Origin: Mesorhizobium sp. B4-1-3
GTDB lineage: Bacteria > Pseudomonadota > Alphaproteobacteria > Rhizobiales > Rhizobiaceae
Direction: 5' to 3'
DNA length: 64,000 nucleotides
NCBI RefSeq assembly: GCF_006439355.1
Contig: NZ_VFTG01000012.1
Location: 1 to 64,000 of the forward strand
Shown here: positions 26,689 through 35,856 of the stretch, in pieces
Position numbering within the stretch: the first letter of the stretch is position 1
Layout: each line of letters opens with the position of its first letter
Program-made: the position numbers and the translations under genes
Notes under the pieces: generated by a model
What the model was told of the DNA's origin: nothing
The model's input: the letters and a program-made list of their open reading frames with translations, nothing else
The model's database searches: none

Positions 26689-28005
26689 GTGTCGGACGAG
26701 AAGCTCGAATTCCAGCCGCGCGCGCAAGGCAGCGTGATGGGCTTCCCGGCGCATGAGGGGCGACCTGGCGCGCTGGGCGAGGTCCATGCGCGCCCGCACC
26801 CGCTGATCGAAAAGCCGCGCGTGCTCATCCAGCTTTCCTTCATGACCGAGGGCGGCGCCGCCGTCGACCATGCCGTGCTGTCCGAACTGTCGCGGCGGCT
26901 GGGCATCGCCGCGCCCGAGCGCAATGCCCGCCACCATGCGATGAAATGGGGCAAGGGCACGCTGCGCTGGGAGCGGCATACGGAATTCTCAACCTATCTT
27001 TGGGAAGGGCCGCTGGCTGAGAACGGCCGGGCCCAGGAGGATTCGCCCTTCGGCAATGGCTTCTCGCCGCCCGGCACGGTGATTTCCGGCATCCGCCTCG
27101 AAATTCGCAAATGGACTCAGGCCAGCGAAAAGCTGATCGCCGGCTTCGATCCGACCAGCCTGTGCTATTCGCTGGTCGAGCGGGGCGCTGCCGCCATCAT
27201 CACCGATTTCCGCCAGGATGGCGACGGCCTGACCCGCATGCTGGTGCTCGACCGCGGCCTGACGCCGGCCAGCACCGGCGCCTTGTCGCAGCGCCTGATC
27301 GATATCGAGACTTACCGGACACTGGCCATGCTTGGCCTGCCGATGGCATTGACGCTGTCCGGCCGCGCCCGCCGCATCGAGGACCGCCTGGCGCAGACCA
27401 CGCTGGAGATGAAGGCGGTCGAGACCCGTGACAGCCAGACCTTGCTCGCCGACCTCACCGAGCTTGCCGCCGAGCTCGAGGCCGACGCCGCATCCAGCCT
27501 CTATCGCTTCGGCGCCAGCCGCGCCTACGACGGCATCGTCACCGAAAGGCTCGGGGCGTTGGATGAGGAGCCGGTGCAAGGCTATGACACCTGGGCTGGA
27601 TTCCTGCAGCGCCGCATGGCGCCGGCCATGCGCACCTGCCGTTCGGTCGAGGAGCGCCAGGCAAACCTGTCGCGCAAACTCACCCGCGCCACCACGCTTC
27701 TGCGAACCTGGGTCGATGTCGAGGTCGAGAAGCAGAACCGCGACCTGCTCGCCTCGATGAACAACCGCGCCCGGCTGCAGTTGCGCCTGCAGCAGACCGT
27801 CGAAGGCCTGTCGGTGGCCGCCGTCTCCTACTACGTCGTCGGCCTCATCGGCTATGTCGCCAAGGGCGCCTCGATCTTCGGTCACGCTTTCGCGCCCGAG
27901 ATCGTCACCGCGGCTTCCGTCCCGGTCGCCATCCTGCTCGTCTGGTGGGGCGTGCGCCGGGTGCGCAAAATGCATTCCGAGCCGGCGAAGCATCCGGGGG
28001 AGTAA
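26689..28005 (+). CDS. DUF3422 domain membrane protein
   Basis: 438 residues from a GTG at 26689 with aggggga just upstream; the longer open frame back to 26353 is a shadow of the regulator gene. The opening shows GALGEVHARPHPLIEKP, the DUF3422 hallmark. The central region is helical and charged (ETRDSQTLLADLTELAAELE), and two hydrophobic segments close the protein (about 377-397 and 403-423) before a basic tail. The layout suggests a cytoplasmic N-terminus anchored by a C-terminal hairpin, like magnesium-transporter or coiled-coil proteins. Function unknown. Confidence 0.85.
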   Translation: MSDEKLEFQPRAQGSVMGFPAHEGRPGALGEVHARPHPLIEKPRVLIQLSFMTEGGAAVDHAVLSELSRRLGIAAPERNARHHAMKWGKGTLRWERHTEFSTYLWEGPLAENGRAQEDSPFGNGFSPPGTVISGIRLEIRKWTQASEKLIAGFDPTSLCYSLVERGAAAIITDFRQDGDGLTRMLVLDRGLTPASTGALSQRLIDIETYRTLAMLGLPMALTLSGRARRIEDRLAQTTLEMKAVETRDSQTLLADLTELAAELEADAASSLYRFGASRAYDGIVTERLGALDEEPVQGYDTWAGFLQRRMAPAMRTCRSVEERQANLSRKLTRATTLLRTWVDVEVEKQNRDLLASMNNRARLQLRLQQTVEGLSVAAVSYYVVGLIGYVAKGASIFGHAFAPEIVTAASVPVAILLVWWGVRRVRKMHSEPAKHPGE

Positions 28006-28149
28006 TCTTCTCTCGATGGCGTAAAGCCAGCGGCAGATTGCCGCTGCGGAAGCTTGGCGTTACGTCCGTCGCCCGATGCGATCAAAGCAGCGTTTGCAAC
28101 AAAATCGTCAGGCTGGTAAAAGATTTTGACCAGCAAAGCGAGATGACCG

Positions 28150-29646
28150 ATGTCCGGCCTAGCCATGCCCAAGCCAGATGCCGAGACCATGCGCCGGCGC
28201 GCCGAGATCGTTGCCGACATGCGCATCATCGTGCCGGGCGAGGGGGTCGTCGACGCGGCCAATGAGATGCGCGCCTTCGAAAGCGACGGCCTCACCGCCT
28301 ACCGGCAGTTGCCGCTGGTCGTGGTGCTGCCGGAAACGGTGGCGCAGGTTTCCCGCGTGCTGAAATATTGCAACGAGCGCAATATCCGCGTCGTGCCGCG
28401 CGGCTCCGGCACCTCGCTGTCTGGCGGCGCGCTGCCGCTCGAAGATGCCGTGCTTCTGGTGATGAGCCGCTTCAACCGCATCCTGGCGATCGACTACCCG
28501 AACCGCATCGTCGTCGCCCAGCCGGGCGTCACCAATCTCGGCATCACCACCGCCGTCGAGCAGGAGGGCTTCTACTACGCCCCCGATCCATCCTCCCAGA
28601 TCGCCTGCTCGATCGGCGGCAATGTCGCGGAGAATTCCGGCGGCGTGCACTGCCTGAAATACGGGCTTACCGCCAACAATGTGCTGGGCATCGAGATGGT
28701 GCTGATGAACGGCGAGGTGGTGCGGCTCGGCGGCAGCCATCTCGACCAGGAAGGCTACGACCTGCTCGGCGTGATGACCGGCTCGGAAGGCCTGCTCGGC
28801 GTCGTTACCGAGGTGACCGTCCGCATCCTGAAAAAGCCGGAGACCGCGCGCGCATTGCTGATCGGCTTTCCGACCAGCGAAGAGGGCGGCCAATGCGTCG
28901 CCGACATCATCGGCGCCGGCATCATCCCGGGCGGCATGGAGATGATGGATCGCCCAGCGATCCACGCGGCGGAGGATTTCGTCCATGCCGGCTATCCGCT
29001 CGATGTCGAGGCGCTCTTGATCGTCGAGCTCGACGGCCCGAGCGTCGAGGTCGACCATTTGATCGGCCTCGTCGAGGCGATCGCCTACCGCAATGGCTCG
29101 AGCACCTGCCGCATCTCTCAGTCCGAGCAGGAGCGGCTGAGCTTCTGGGCCGGCCGCAAGGCGGCTTTTCCGGCCGTCGGGCGCATCTCGCCCGATTATT
29201 ACTGCATGGACGGCACCATCCCGCGCAAGGAACTGCCCCGCGTGCTCGCCGGCATGCGTGATCTCTCCGAGAAATACGGCCTCGGCGTCGCCAATGTCTT
29301 CCACGCCGGCGACGGCAATCTGCACCCGCTTATCCTCTACGACGCCAACGTGCCGGGCGAACTCGACAAGGCCGAAAGCTTCGGCGCCGACATCCTGCGC
29401 CTCTGCGTCGAGGTCGGCGGCGTCCTGACCGGCGAGCACGGCGTCGGCGTCGAGAAGCGCGACCTGATGCCGGAGATGTTCAACCAGATCGACCTCGACC
29501 AGCAAATGCGCGTCAAATGCGCCTTCGATCCCAACCATCTGCTCAACCCGGGAAAAGTGTTCCCGCAGCTGCGGCGCTGCGCGGAGCTGGGGAGGATGCA
29601 TGTGCATCGAGGACAGGTGGCGTTTCCGGATATTCCGAGGTTTTGA
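28150..29646 (+). CDS. glcD: Glycolate oxidase subunit GlcD (FAD-linked)
   Basis: 498 residues. FAD-binding domain of the PCMH type: VVPRGSGTSLSGGALP and IACSIGGNVAENSGGVHCLKYG; C-terminal oxidase domain with VFHAGDGNLHPLILYD and LTGEHGVGVEKRD. GlcD with GlcE and GlcF oxidises glycolate (or lactate) to glyoxylate at the membrane. It starts at ATG 28150, with a second ATG five codons later as an alternative. It is the first gene of glcDEF, though a 273-base gap with a palindrome separates it from glcE. Confidence 0.95.
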   Translation: MSGLAMPKPDAETMRRRAEIVADMRIIVPGEGVVDAANEMRAFESDGLTAYRQLPLVVVLPETVAQVSRVLKYCNERNIRVVPRGSGTSLSGGALPLEDAVLLVMSRFNRILAIDYPNRIVVAQPGVTNLGITTAVEQEGFYYAPDPSSQIACSIGGNVAENSGGVHCLKYGLTANNVLGIEMVLMNGEVVRLGGSHLDQEGYDLLGVMTGSEGLLGVVTEVTVRILKKPETARALLIGFPTSEEGGQCVADIIGAGIIPGGMEMMDRPAIHAAEDFVHAGYPLDVEALLIVELDGPSVEVDHLIGLVEAIAYRNGSSTCRISQSEQERLSFWAGRKAAFPAVGRISPDYYCMDGTIPRKELPRVLAGMRDLSEKYGLGVANVFHAGDGNLHPLILYDANVPGELDKAESFGADILRLCVEVGGVLTGEHGVGVEKRDLMPEMFNQIDLDQQMRVKCAFDPNHLLNPGKVFPQLRRCAELGRMHVHRGQVAFPDIPRF

Positions 29647-29678
29647 TGGGGACTAATTTCGCATGACGGCGTTCCTTC

Positions 29679-29842
29679 GCCCCCCTCTCTGTCCTGCCGG
29701 ACATCTCCCTCTCAAGGGGGGAGATCAGCTGTCATCGCGGCCTTCGCCAACCTTCGACGTCGCAAGTGAGGCGCGGCCCCAGAAGCTGCCAATCTCCCCC
29801 CTAGAGGGGGAGATGTCCGGCAGGACAGAGGGGGGCGCGAAG
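29679..29842. repeat. Inverted pair of palindromic elements between glcD and glcE
   Basis: cccccctctctgtcctgccggacatctccctctcaagggg (about 29681-29720) is repeated in inverted orientation as ctagagggggagatgtccggcaggacagaggggg (about 29801-29836), with about 80 bases between. The arms could fold into one long stem in the glc transcript. This is a typical rhizobial intergenic mosaic element. Confidence 0.75.
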
Positions 29843-29919
29843 GAACTCGGCCTGTCTCGGGCTGCGCCGGAGCCACCTCTTCCCCGCGTTGCGGAGGCGA
29901 GGAACCAGGTCCACGCACC

Positions 29920-31125
29920 ATGACCACCTTCACCCCTTCCACTCCCGCCGAAACCCTCTCCACCATCCAATGGGCAGCCGCCGAGGAAACGCCGCTCGAG
30001 ATCCTCGGCCATGGCTCGAAGCGCGGCATCGGCCGCCCATTGCAGACCGAACACACACTCGACCTCTCGCGCCTCACCGGCGTAACCCTCTACGAGCCGG
30101 CCGAGCTGGTGCTGTCGACCCGCGCCGGTACGCCGCTCGCCGAGATCGAAAAACTGCTCGCCGAAAACGGCCAGCAATTCGCCTTCGAGCCGATGGATTA
30201 CGGCCCGCTGCTCGGCAGTGAGCCGGGCAAAGGCACAATCGGCGGCGTATTGGCTTCGAACCTGTCCGGTCCGCGTCGCCTCAAGGCCGGCGCCGCCCGC
30301 GACCACATCCTTGGCGTCGCCGCCGTCTCCGGCCGTGGCGAGGCCTTCAAATCGGGCGGTCGCGTGGTGAAGAACGTCACCGGCTACGACCTCTCCAAGC
30401 TGATGGCCAACAGCTGGGGCACGCTCGCCGTCTTGACCGACGTCACCTTCAAGGTCTTGCCTGCTGCGGAAACCGAAGTGACCTTGGCTATTCGTGGCCT
30501 GCTCGATGATGCCGCCGTGGCCGCCATGGCGCTGGCGCTTGGTTCCAGCGCCGAAGTGTCTAGCGCCGCACACCTGCCGGAGCGCATCGCCGCTAAGGTC
30601 GCCGGCGGCAAGCACGGCAGCGATGCCGCCACGCTGCTGCGCGTCGAGGGATTTGGCCCTTCGGTCGTCTATCGTATCGAGGCGCTGCGAAAGCTGCTCG
30701 ACAAGGCCGGACCGTTGGAAGAGATCGCCGGCGAGGCGTCGAAGGCGATCTGGCGCGACATCCGCGATTGCGTTCCGTTTGCCGATGGCGGCGCGCGGCC
30801 TATCTGGCGTGTCTCGATGGCGCCGTCTCAGGCGCATCACATGGTGATGGCGCTGCGCATGCAGGCGGCGGTCGATGCCTTCTATGACTGGCAAGGCGGT
30901 CTGGTGTGGCTGTCGATGCGCGAGGACGATCCGGAGGCTGATTTGCTGCGCGGCTTGATCCGCAAATATGGCGGCGGCCATGGCACGCTGGTGCGCGCCT
31001 CCGCCCCGCACCGCGCGGCGCTGCCTGTGTTCGAGCCGCAGCCGCCGCATCTGGCGGCGCTGTCGGCGCACCTCAAGGCCGAGTTCGATCCGAAGCAGAT
31101 TCTCAACCCCGGCCGCATGGCCTAG
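29920..31125 (+). CDS. glcE: Glycolate oxidase subunit GlcE
   Basis: 401 residues, a second FAD-binding (PCMH) subunit shorter than GlcD. Visible motifs: LEILGHGSKRGIGRP, FEPMDYGPLLGSEPGKGTIG and GGRVVKNVTGYDLSKLMANS, the last very typical of GlcE. It ends FDPKQILNPGRMA, the conserved C-terminus. ATG at 29920 with ggaggcgagga upstream. Together with GlcD and the iron-sulphur subunit GlcF it passes electrons from glycolate to the respiratory chain. Confidence 0.95.
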   Translation: MTTFTPSTPAETLSTIQWAAAEETPLEILGHGSKRGIGRPLQTEHTLDLSRLTGVTLYEPAELVLSTRAGTPLAEIEKLLAENGQQFAFEPMDYGPLLGSEPGKGTIGGVLASNLSGPRRLKAGAARDHILGVAAVSGRGEAFKSGGRVVKNVTGYDLSKLMANSWGTLAVLTDVTFKVLPAAETEVTLAIRGLLDDAAVAAMALALGSSAEVSSAAHLPERIAAKVAGGKHGSDAATLLRVEGFGPSVVYRIEALRKLLDKAGPLEEIAGEASKAIWRDIRDCVPFADGGARPIWRVSMAPSQAHHMVMALRMQAAVDAFYDWQGGLVWLSMREDDPEADLLRGLIRKYGGGHGTLVRASAPHRAALPVFEPQPPHLAALSAHLKAEFDPKQILNPGRMA

Positions 31126-31126
31126 A

Positions 31127-31181
31127 GCAATTCCAGGAAAAGTGTGAAACGGTTTTCCGTCCGGAATGGCGTCTAAACAAA
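31127..31181. repeat. GCAATTCC...GGTTTTCCGTCC interspersed repeat, copy 2
   Basis: gcaattccaggaaaagtgtgaaacggttttccgtccggaatggcgtctaaacaaa fills almost the whole glcE-glcF gap and matches copy 1 at 13478-13524. Its terminal bases are complementary, so it can form a hairpin inside the operon transcript. Confidence 0.65.
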
Positions 31182-31190
31182 GACTGATAT

Positions 31191-32519
31191 ATGCAGACCA
31201 ATTTCTCAGCCGCGCAGCTTGCCGACCCGCATGTCGCGGAATCGGAAAAGATCCTGCGCAAATGCGTGCATTGCGGCTTCTGCACCGCCACTTGCCCGAC
31301 CTATGTGACTTTGGGCAATGAGCTCGATTCGCCGCGCGGCCGGATCTACCTCATCAAGGATATGCTGGAGAACGGCCGGCCCGCCGACAAGGAAATCGTC
31401 ACCCATATCGACCGTTGTCTCTCCTGCCTCGCCTGCATGACGACATGCCCGTCGGGCGTGAACTACATGCATCTGGTCGACCATGCCCGCGCCCATATCC
31501 AGGAGACCTATAAGCGTCCGCTGCTCGACCGGCTGACGCGTGCCGTGTTGGCTGCCGTGCTGCCCTATCCTGGCCGCTTCCGCGCAGCGCTGAAGCTTGC
31601 AGGCCTGGGCCGGCCGTTCATAGGCTTGTTTGACAAGCTGCCGGCGCTGAAGCCGATCGCCGCCATGCTCAAGCTTGCGCCGTCCTCGATCCCGCCGGTA
31701 TCGCCGATGGCGAAACCGGGCACGCATGCCGGGAAGGGGACCAAGAAGCGAGGCCGCGTCGCCATCCTCACCGGCTGCGCGCAGTCGGTGCTCGATCCCG
31801 CCATCAACGACACGACAATCTCGCTACTGACGCGCCTCGGCGCCGAGGTCGTGGTGCCGGAAGGCGAGGGCTGCTGCGGCGCGCTTGTTCACCACATGGG
31901 CCGCGAGGATCAGGCCCTCGCCTCGGCCAGGCGGAATGTCGACGCCTGGACGCGCGCCATCGACCAGGGTGGGCTCGACGCCATCATCATCACCGCGTCC
32001 GGCTGCGGCACAACCATCAAGGATTACGGCTTCATGCTGCGCCTCGATCCGGTCTACGCCGAAAAGGCCGCGCGGGTATCATCACTGGCCAAGGACATCA
32101 CCGAATACCTCGCCGCGCTCGACCTTCCCGAGCCGGTGCGCAAGCCGGGCACGGTCGTCGCCTATCATTCCGCTTGCTCCATGCAGCATGGCCAGAAGAT
32201 CACGCGTCAGCCGAAGGAGCTTCTCGCCAAGGCCGGCTTCGTGGTGCGTGAGCCGCGCGAGGGGCATCTGTGCTGCGGCTCGGCCGGCACCTACAACATC
32301 CTGCAGCCCGAAATCTCCGTCAAGTTGCGCGACCGCAAGGTGAAGAACATCGAGGCGACGGGTGCTTCAGTGGTCGCCACCGGCAATATCGGCTGCATCA
32401 CGCAGATCGCGTCCGCCGCCAGGCTGCCGGTTGTGCACACGATAAAACTGCTCGATTGGGCCTATGGCGGCCCGAGACCGGAAGGCGTTTCCGACAGCGG
32501 TTTGATCGCTGCCGAATAG
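31191..32519 (+). CDS. glcF: Glycolate oxidase iron-sulphur subunit GlcF
   Basis: 442 residues. Two [4Fe-4S] ferredoxin motifs occur near residues 28 and 80: CVHCGFCTATCP and CLSCLACMTTCP. Two cysteine-rich CCG domains follow (EGEGCCGALVHH and GHLCCGSAGTYN), the usual GlcF/HdrD pattern. It carries electrons from the GlcDE flavins to quinone at the membrane. It begins 65 bases after glcE, with the repeat between them. It converges on the FolD-like gene, the two stops being adjacent at 32519/32520. Confidence 0.95.
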   Translation: MQTNFSAAQLADPHVAESEKILRKCVHCGFCTATCPTYVTLGNELDSPRGRIYLIKDMLENGRPADKEIVTHIDRCLSCLACMTTCPSGVNYMHLVDHARAHIQETYKRPLLDRLTRAVLAAVLPYPGRFRAALKLAGLGRPFIGLFDKLPALKPIAAMLKLAPSSIPPVSPMAKPGTHAGKGTKKRGRVAILTGCAQSVLDPAINDTTISLLTRLGAEVVVPEGEGCCGALVHHMGREDQALASARRNVDAWTRAIDQGGLDAIIITASGCGTTIKDYGFMLRLDPVYAEKAARVSSLAKDITEYLAALDLPEPVRKPGTVVAYHSACSMQHGQKITRQPKELLAKAGFVVREPREGHLCCGSAGTYNILQPEISVKLRDRKVKNIEATGASVVATGNIGCITQIASAARLPVVHTIKLLDWAYGGPRPEGVSDSGLIAAE

Positions 32520-33440
32520 CTATTCCGCCGCCAGTTGGTCCGGTACGCCATAGGTCGCGCGGTAGAGCGCGCGTTGGCGGTTGAGCGCCACCATGGTGTT
32601 GCGCAGCAGGATCGCGACCGTGAGCGGGCCGACGCCACCCGGCACCGGCGTGATCCAGGACGCCACTTCCTTGACGCTGTCCGTGTCGACGTCGCCGACA
32701 ATGCGGGTTTCGCCGTCGGGCCCGACCTCGGAATTGATGCCGATGTCGATGACGGCAGCGCCCGGCTTCACCATGTTGGCCTTGATCAGCCTGGGCTTGC
32801 CGACGGCGACGAACAGCGCGTCCGCGCGCCGCGCATGCGCTGCCACCGAGCGCGTCATGTGGTGGCAGACCGTCACCGTCGCGCCTTCGCTCATGAGCAG
32901 GAAGGCGATCGGTTTGCCGACGATCTCGGAATGGCCGACGACGACCACTTCGAGCCCCTGGAGCTCGAGGCCGGTTTCCTTGAGCAGCTCGACCGAGGCC
33001 GCCGCCGTGCAGGGCGCCAGGTCGAGCTGGTTGTAGACGATATTGCCGATCGAAGCCGGATGCATGCCCTCGACGTCCTTCAGCGGATGCACCGCCGCCT
33101 GCAGCGTCTTGATCGGGATATGCGCCGGCACCGGCCGCTGGATGATGATGCCGGTGACGCGCGGGTCGGCGTTGAGGCCGTGGATCGCTGCTTCCAGCTC
33201 GCCGGCGGTGATGTCGGCGGCGAAACGCCGCTCCTCGAAGCCGATGCCCGCAAGCCCTGCCTTGGCGCGCTGGTTGCGCACATAGACATCGACCGCTTCG
33301 GTATCGCCGACGGTGATCGAAACCAGCTTCGGCGGAAAACCTTCGGCTGTGGCGATCGCCGCGTCTTCGCGCACCGAAGCGATGATGCGCTGGGCGACCG
33401 GGCCACCTTTCAGGTAGCGGCTGTCGTCGGTCCGGGTCAT
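32520..33440 (-). CDS. FolD-family protein with altered catalytic residues
   Basis: 306 residues from ATG 33440, which has AGAGG upstream (a start at 33467 is less likely). The family converts 5,10-methylene-THF to 10-formyl-THF using NADP. The NADP fold (VVVVGHSEIVGKPIAFLL, ATVTVCHHMTRS, PVPGGVGPLT) is intact. However, the active-site line reads YVRNQRAK, so Gln57 stands where FolD enzymes have the catalytic Lys four residues after Tyr53. KDVEGMHP has Glu124 for the usual Asp, and IIIQRPVP replaces VQLPLP. This points to a paralogue with changed or lost activity. A canonical folD is expected elsewhere in the genome. Confidence 0.85.
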   Translation of the reverse strand: MTRTDDSRYLKGGPVAQRIIASVREDAAIATAEGFPPKLVSITVGDTEAVDVYVRNQRAKAGLAGIGFEERRFAADITAGELEAAIHGLNADPRVTGIIIQRPVPAHIPIKTLQAAVHPLKDVEGMHPASIGNIVYNQLDLAPCTAAASVELLKETGLELQGLEVVVVGHSEIVGKPIAFLLMSEGATVTVCHHMTRSVAAHARRADALFVAVGKPRLIKANMVKPGAAVIDIGINSEVGPDGETRIVGDVDTDSVKEVASWITPVPGGVGPLTVAILLRNTMVALNRQRALYRATYGVPDQLAAE

Positions 33441-33807
33441 TGTTGGCACCTCTGCCTTCTGAGGCAATTCAAGGACAAGCGCATAAGTGGCGTTGCGTCC
33501 AGAATTGCGTGGCTATCAAGATTTGTGCACTGCAATAGCAGAGGCACGCCGGGAAATCAGCCCCGAAAGCGAATACGCCTGCGTTCGGAGCGACTTGCCG
33601 CGCCCTGCGCCAAAGGAAAACGCAAAAACGAAAAGGGCAGCGCGGCTACCCGCGCTGCCCTTTCGTGACCGGCCGTATCCCCACACGGCCCGTCCCCCGT
33701 AAACTCTATCACCGGTTTAAGCACATCCCGCAGGATCGCACTATGACTTGGCGGCAACAGCAGGGGAAGAAAACTGCTGCGCCGTCTAACCGGCTGATTC
33801 GCCGCGA
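33441..33807. other. Gene-free stretch upstream of the folD-like gene
   Basis: 367 bases. A diverged copy of the GCAATTC repeat (about 33467-33512) lies next to the folD-like start. A strong hairpin terminator occupies 33632-33663. The remainder, to 33807, is the 3' side of the L,D-transpeptidase gene. No gene was found on either strand. Confidence 0.5.
33631..33664 (-). terminator. Terminator downstream of the L,D-transpeptidase gene
   Basis: Perfect 14-base stem aaagggcagcgcgg/ccgcgctgcccttt with a ctac loop. On the minus strand it is followed by ttttcgtttttgcgtttt, so it should end transcription from the L,D-transpeptidase gene before the folD-like gene. Confidence 0.85.
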
Positions 33808-34548
33808 CTATATCACCTCGACCGTGGTTCCGACATTCACGCGCTCGTAAAGGTCGACAACGTCCTCGTTGCGCATGCGGATGCAGCCGGAAGACACCGC
33901 ACCGCCGATCGTCCAGGGCTGGTTGGTGCCGTGGATGCGGTATTCGGTGGTGCCGAGATAGAGAGCGCGCGCCCCGAGCGGATTCTCGATGCCGCCGGCG
34001 AGATAGGTCGGCAGGTAACGGCCCTTGGCCGCCTCGCGCTTGATCATCTCCGTCGGCGGGCGCCAGTCCGGCCACACCTTCTTGTCGGTGATCTTGTGCG
34101 TGCCCGACCATTCGAAACCGGGCTTGCCGGTGCCAACGCCATAGCGCCGCGCCTTGCCGTTCTTCTCGACCAGGTAGAGGAAATTCTGGTGCGTATCGAT
34201 GACGATGGTGCCAGGCTTCGCCGGCCCGTCATAGCCGACTTCCTGCGGCAGGTATATCGGGTTGATCTGCGGCCGCATCACCATGCGCTTGGCCGGCTGC
34301 TGCACGGCTGCCGTCTTCTGCCGGTCGGGCTGCGCCTGGAACAGGCGCTGCAGCGGCTGCTGCGTTGCCTGCCGGCTCGGGCGCACGATGCCCGGCGCGT
34401 GGCCAAGCTGCAGCACCCACGGCGCCGAAAGGTCGGGGCTCACCATGACCGGCGGCATGTCGGCATAGCGGTCATTGGCAAGCGAGGTCGTGGCGCTGGC
34501 GGCTAGGATCGCCGCTGCACCGAGCAGGGAACAAAACGCTGTCTTCAT
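33808..34548 (-). CDS. L,D-transpeptidase (YkuD domain)
   Basis: 246 residues with a signal peptide (MKTAFCSLLGAAAILAASA, cut near SLA-NDR), so it works in the periplasm. Residues about 55-95 are Gln-rich. The YkuD domain covers about 110-245: GTIVIDTHQNFLYLVEKNGK at its start and the catalytic segment HGTNQPWTIGGAVSSGCIRM with the active-site Cys. It cross-links peptidoglycan stem peptides 3-3 or attaches proteins to the wall, an important activity in polar-growing Rhizobiales. The terminator at 33631 belongs to it. Confidence 0.93.
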   Translation of the reverse strand: MKTAFCSLLGAAAILAASATTSLANDRYADMPPVMVSPDLSAPWVLQLGHAPGIVRPSRQATQQPLQRLFQAQPDRQKTAAVQQPAKRMVMRPQINPIYLPQEVGYDGPAKPGTIVIDTHQNFLYLVEKNGKARRYGVGTGKPGFEWSGTHKITDKKVWPDWRPPTEMIKREAAKGRYLPTYLAGGIENPLGARALYLGTTEYRIHGTNQPWTIGGAVSSGCIRMRNEDVVDLYERVNVGTTVEVI

Positions 34549-34762
34549 CGGAACGCACCTTGATCGAACTCATCCGGGGCGGAGAGGGTGCCCTCGGTTT
34601 CGCGATCCTTGGCGCTGAGCGGCAAGCAAAACATGAATCGGAATGCGTAAAATGCCGCTTTGTCAGTAAACCTTTTGGTGTGGTTACCGGCCGGTTCAGG
34701 AATCTGGTAAAGCCACGGTAAAAGCTGGGCTGAAGCACATTAACGAATGGATTTTGCAAGCG

Positions 34763-35401
34763 ATGGCGACTGAAAATGCCGGTATTCTCGACGGCCCCGA
34801 CGGCAAGGCGCGCTGCTTCTGGCATGGCAACCTGCCGGACTATCTCCATTACCACGATCATGAATGGGGCCGGCCGGTAACGGACGATCGCCGGCTGTTC
34901 GAGAAGATCTGCCTGGAAGGGTTCCAATCCGGGCTGTCGTGGCTGACCATCCTGCGCAAGCGCGAGAACTTCCGCGAGGCCTTCGCCGGCTTCGACTTCG
35001 ACAAGGTGGCACTTTTCACCGAGGAAGATGTCGAGCGCATGCTCGGCAATGCCGACATCATCCGCCATCGCGGCAAGATCGTTTCGACCATCAACAACGC
35101 CAAACGCGCCCGCGAGATGATCGATGAGTTCGGCTCGCTGGCCGCCTGGTTCTGGAAGTTCGAGCCGGGTCCGGACGAGAGGCCCGAAATCGTCGACCTG
35201 GCGCATCTGCGCGCCAATCCGACGACGGCAGTGTCGGTGAGGATCTCGAAGGAATTGAAGAAGCGGGGCTGGAGCTTTGTCGGCCCGACGACGGTCTATG
35301 CCTTCATGCAGGCGATGGGCCTGGTCAACGACCATCTCGAAGGCTGCTACTGCCGCGCCGAGGTGGAGAAGGAACGCGAGAGACTGAAGCGGCCGAAGTA
35401 G
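34763..35401 (+). CDS. tag: DNA-3-methyladenine glycosylase I
   Basis: 212 residues from ATG 34763. The Tag hallmarks are present: RCFWHGNLPDYLHYHDHEWG at the start, EGFQSGLSWLTILRKRENFR with the base-binding residues, and zinc-binding Cys/His including the C-terminal VNDHLEGCYCR. It removes 3-methyladenine from alkylated DNA. It stands alone, divergent from the L,D-transpeptidase gene and converging on the next small gene. Confidence 0.95.
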   Translation: MATENAGILDGPDGKARCFWHGNLPDYLHYHDHEWGRPVTDDRRLFEKICLEGFQSGLSWLTILRKRENFREAFAGFDFDKVALFTEEDVERMLGNADIIRHRGKIVSTINNAKRAREMIDEFGSLAAWFWKFEPGPDERPEIVDLAHLRANPTTAVSVRISKELKKRGWSFVGPTTVYAFMQAMGLVNDHLEGCYCRAEVEKERERLKRPK

Positions 35402-35445
35402 GGCGCTCTTTCCTTCTCCCACATGGGGACAAGGGAAGAAGCGCG

Positions 35446-35829
35446 CTACTTCTCGAACCTGCCCTTATGGCCGCTAACATTGATGTCCCAGACCAGGCTG
35501 GAGCCGGACACCGTGAGCACCAGTCCGCTGAAACCGCGATCGTCGGGCGTATGATGCGTGGATGCGGAGCCGCGGCCGGCCGGGATGACCTCGACAGTCG
35601 AGCCTTTCCTCACCCAGCAGCCCTTGCCGTACTGGTCGTTGGCGCCATAGGCGAGCGCGAATTCAAAGCTGCCATCTTTCTTCAACAGCAGTTCGGAACC
35701 GACTTCCATGACGCCGTTGAGGCAATAGTGGCCGACCAGGCGGGCATCGCCCGGCTGGCATGCGTTGGCGGCAACGGGCATGCTACAGAAAAGCGCGCCG
35801 GCAAGCGCGCCCGCAAATCGCAACCGCAT
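35446..35829 (-). CDS. Small secreted protein of unknown function
   Basis: 127 residues with a clear signal peptide (MRLRFAGALAGALFCSMPVA, cut near ANA-CQPG). The mature protein has several Cys (CQPGD, HYCLNG, KGCWVRKG) that could form disulphides and alternates short beta-like segments (SELLLKKDGSFEFALAYG). It ends SGHKGRFEK. No family is recognised. It converges with tag, 44 bases apart. Confidence 0.75.
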   Translation of the reverse strand: MRLRFAGALAGALFCSMPVAANACQPGDARLVGHYCLNGVMEVGSELLLKKDGSFEFALAYGANDQYGKGCWVRKGSTVEVIPAGRGSASTHHTPDDRGFSGLVLTVSGSSLVWDINVSGHKGRFEK

Positions 35830-35856
35830 GATGATCCCCCGATCGTTGGATGAAAG

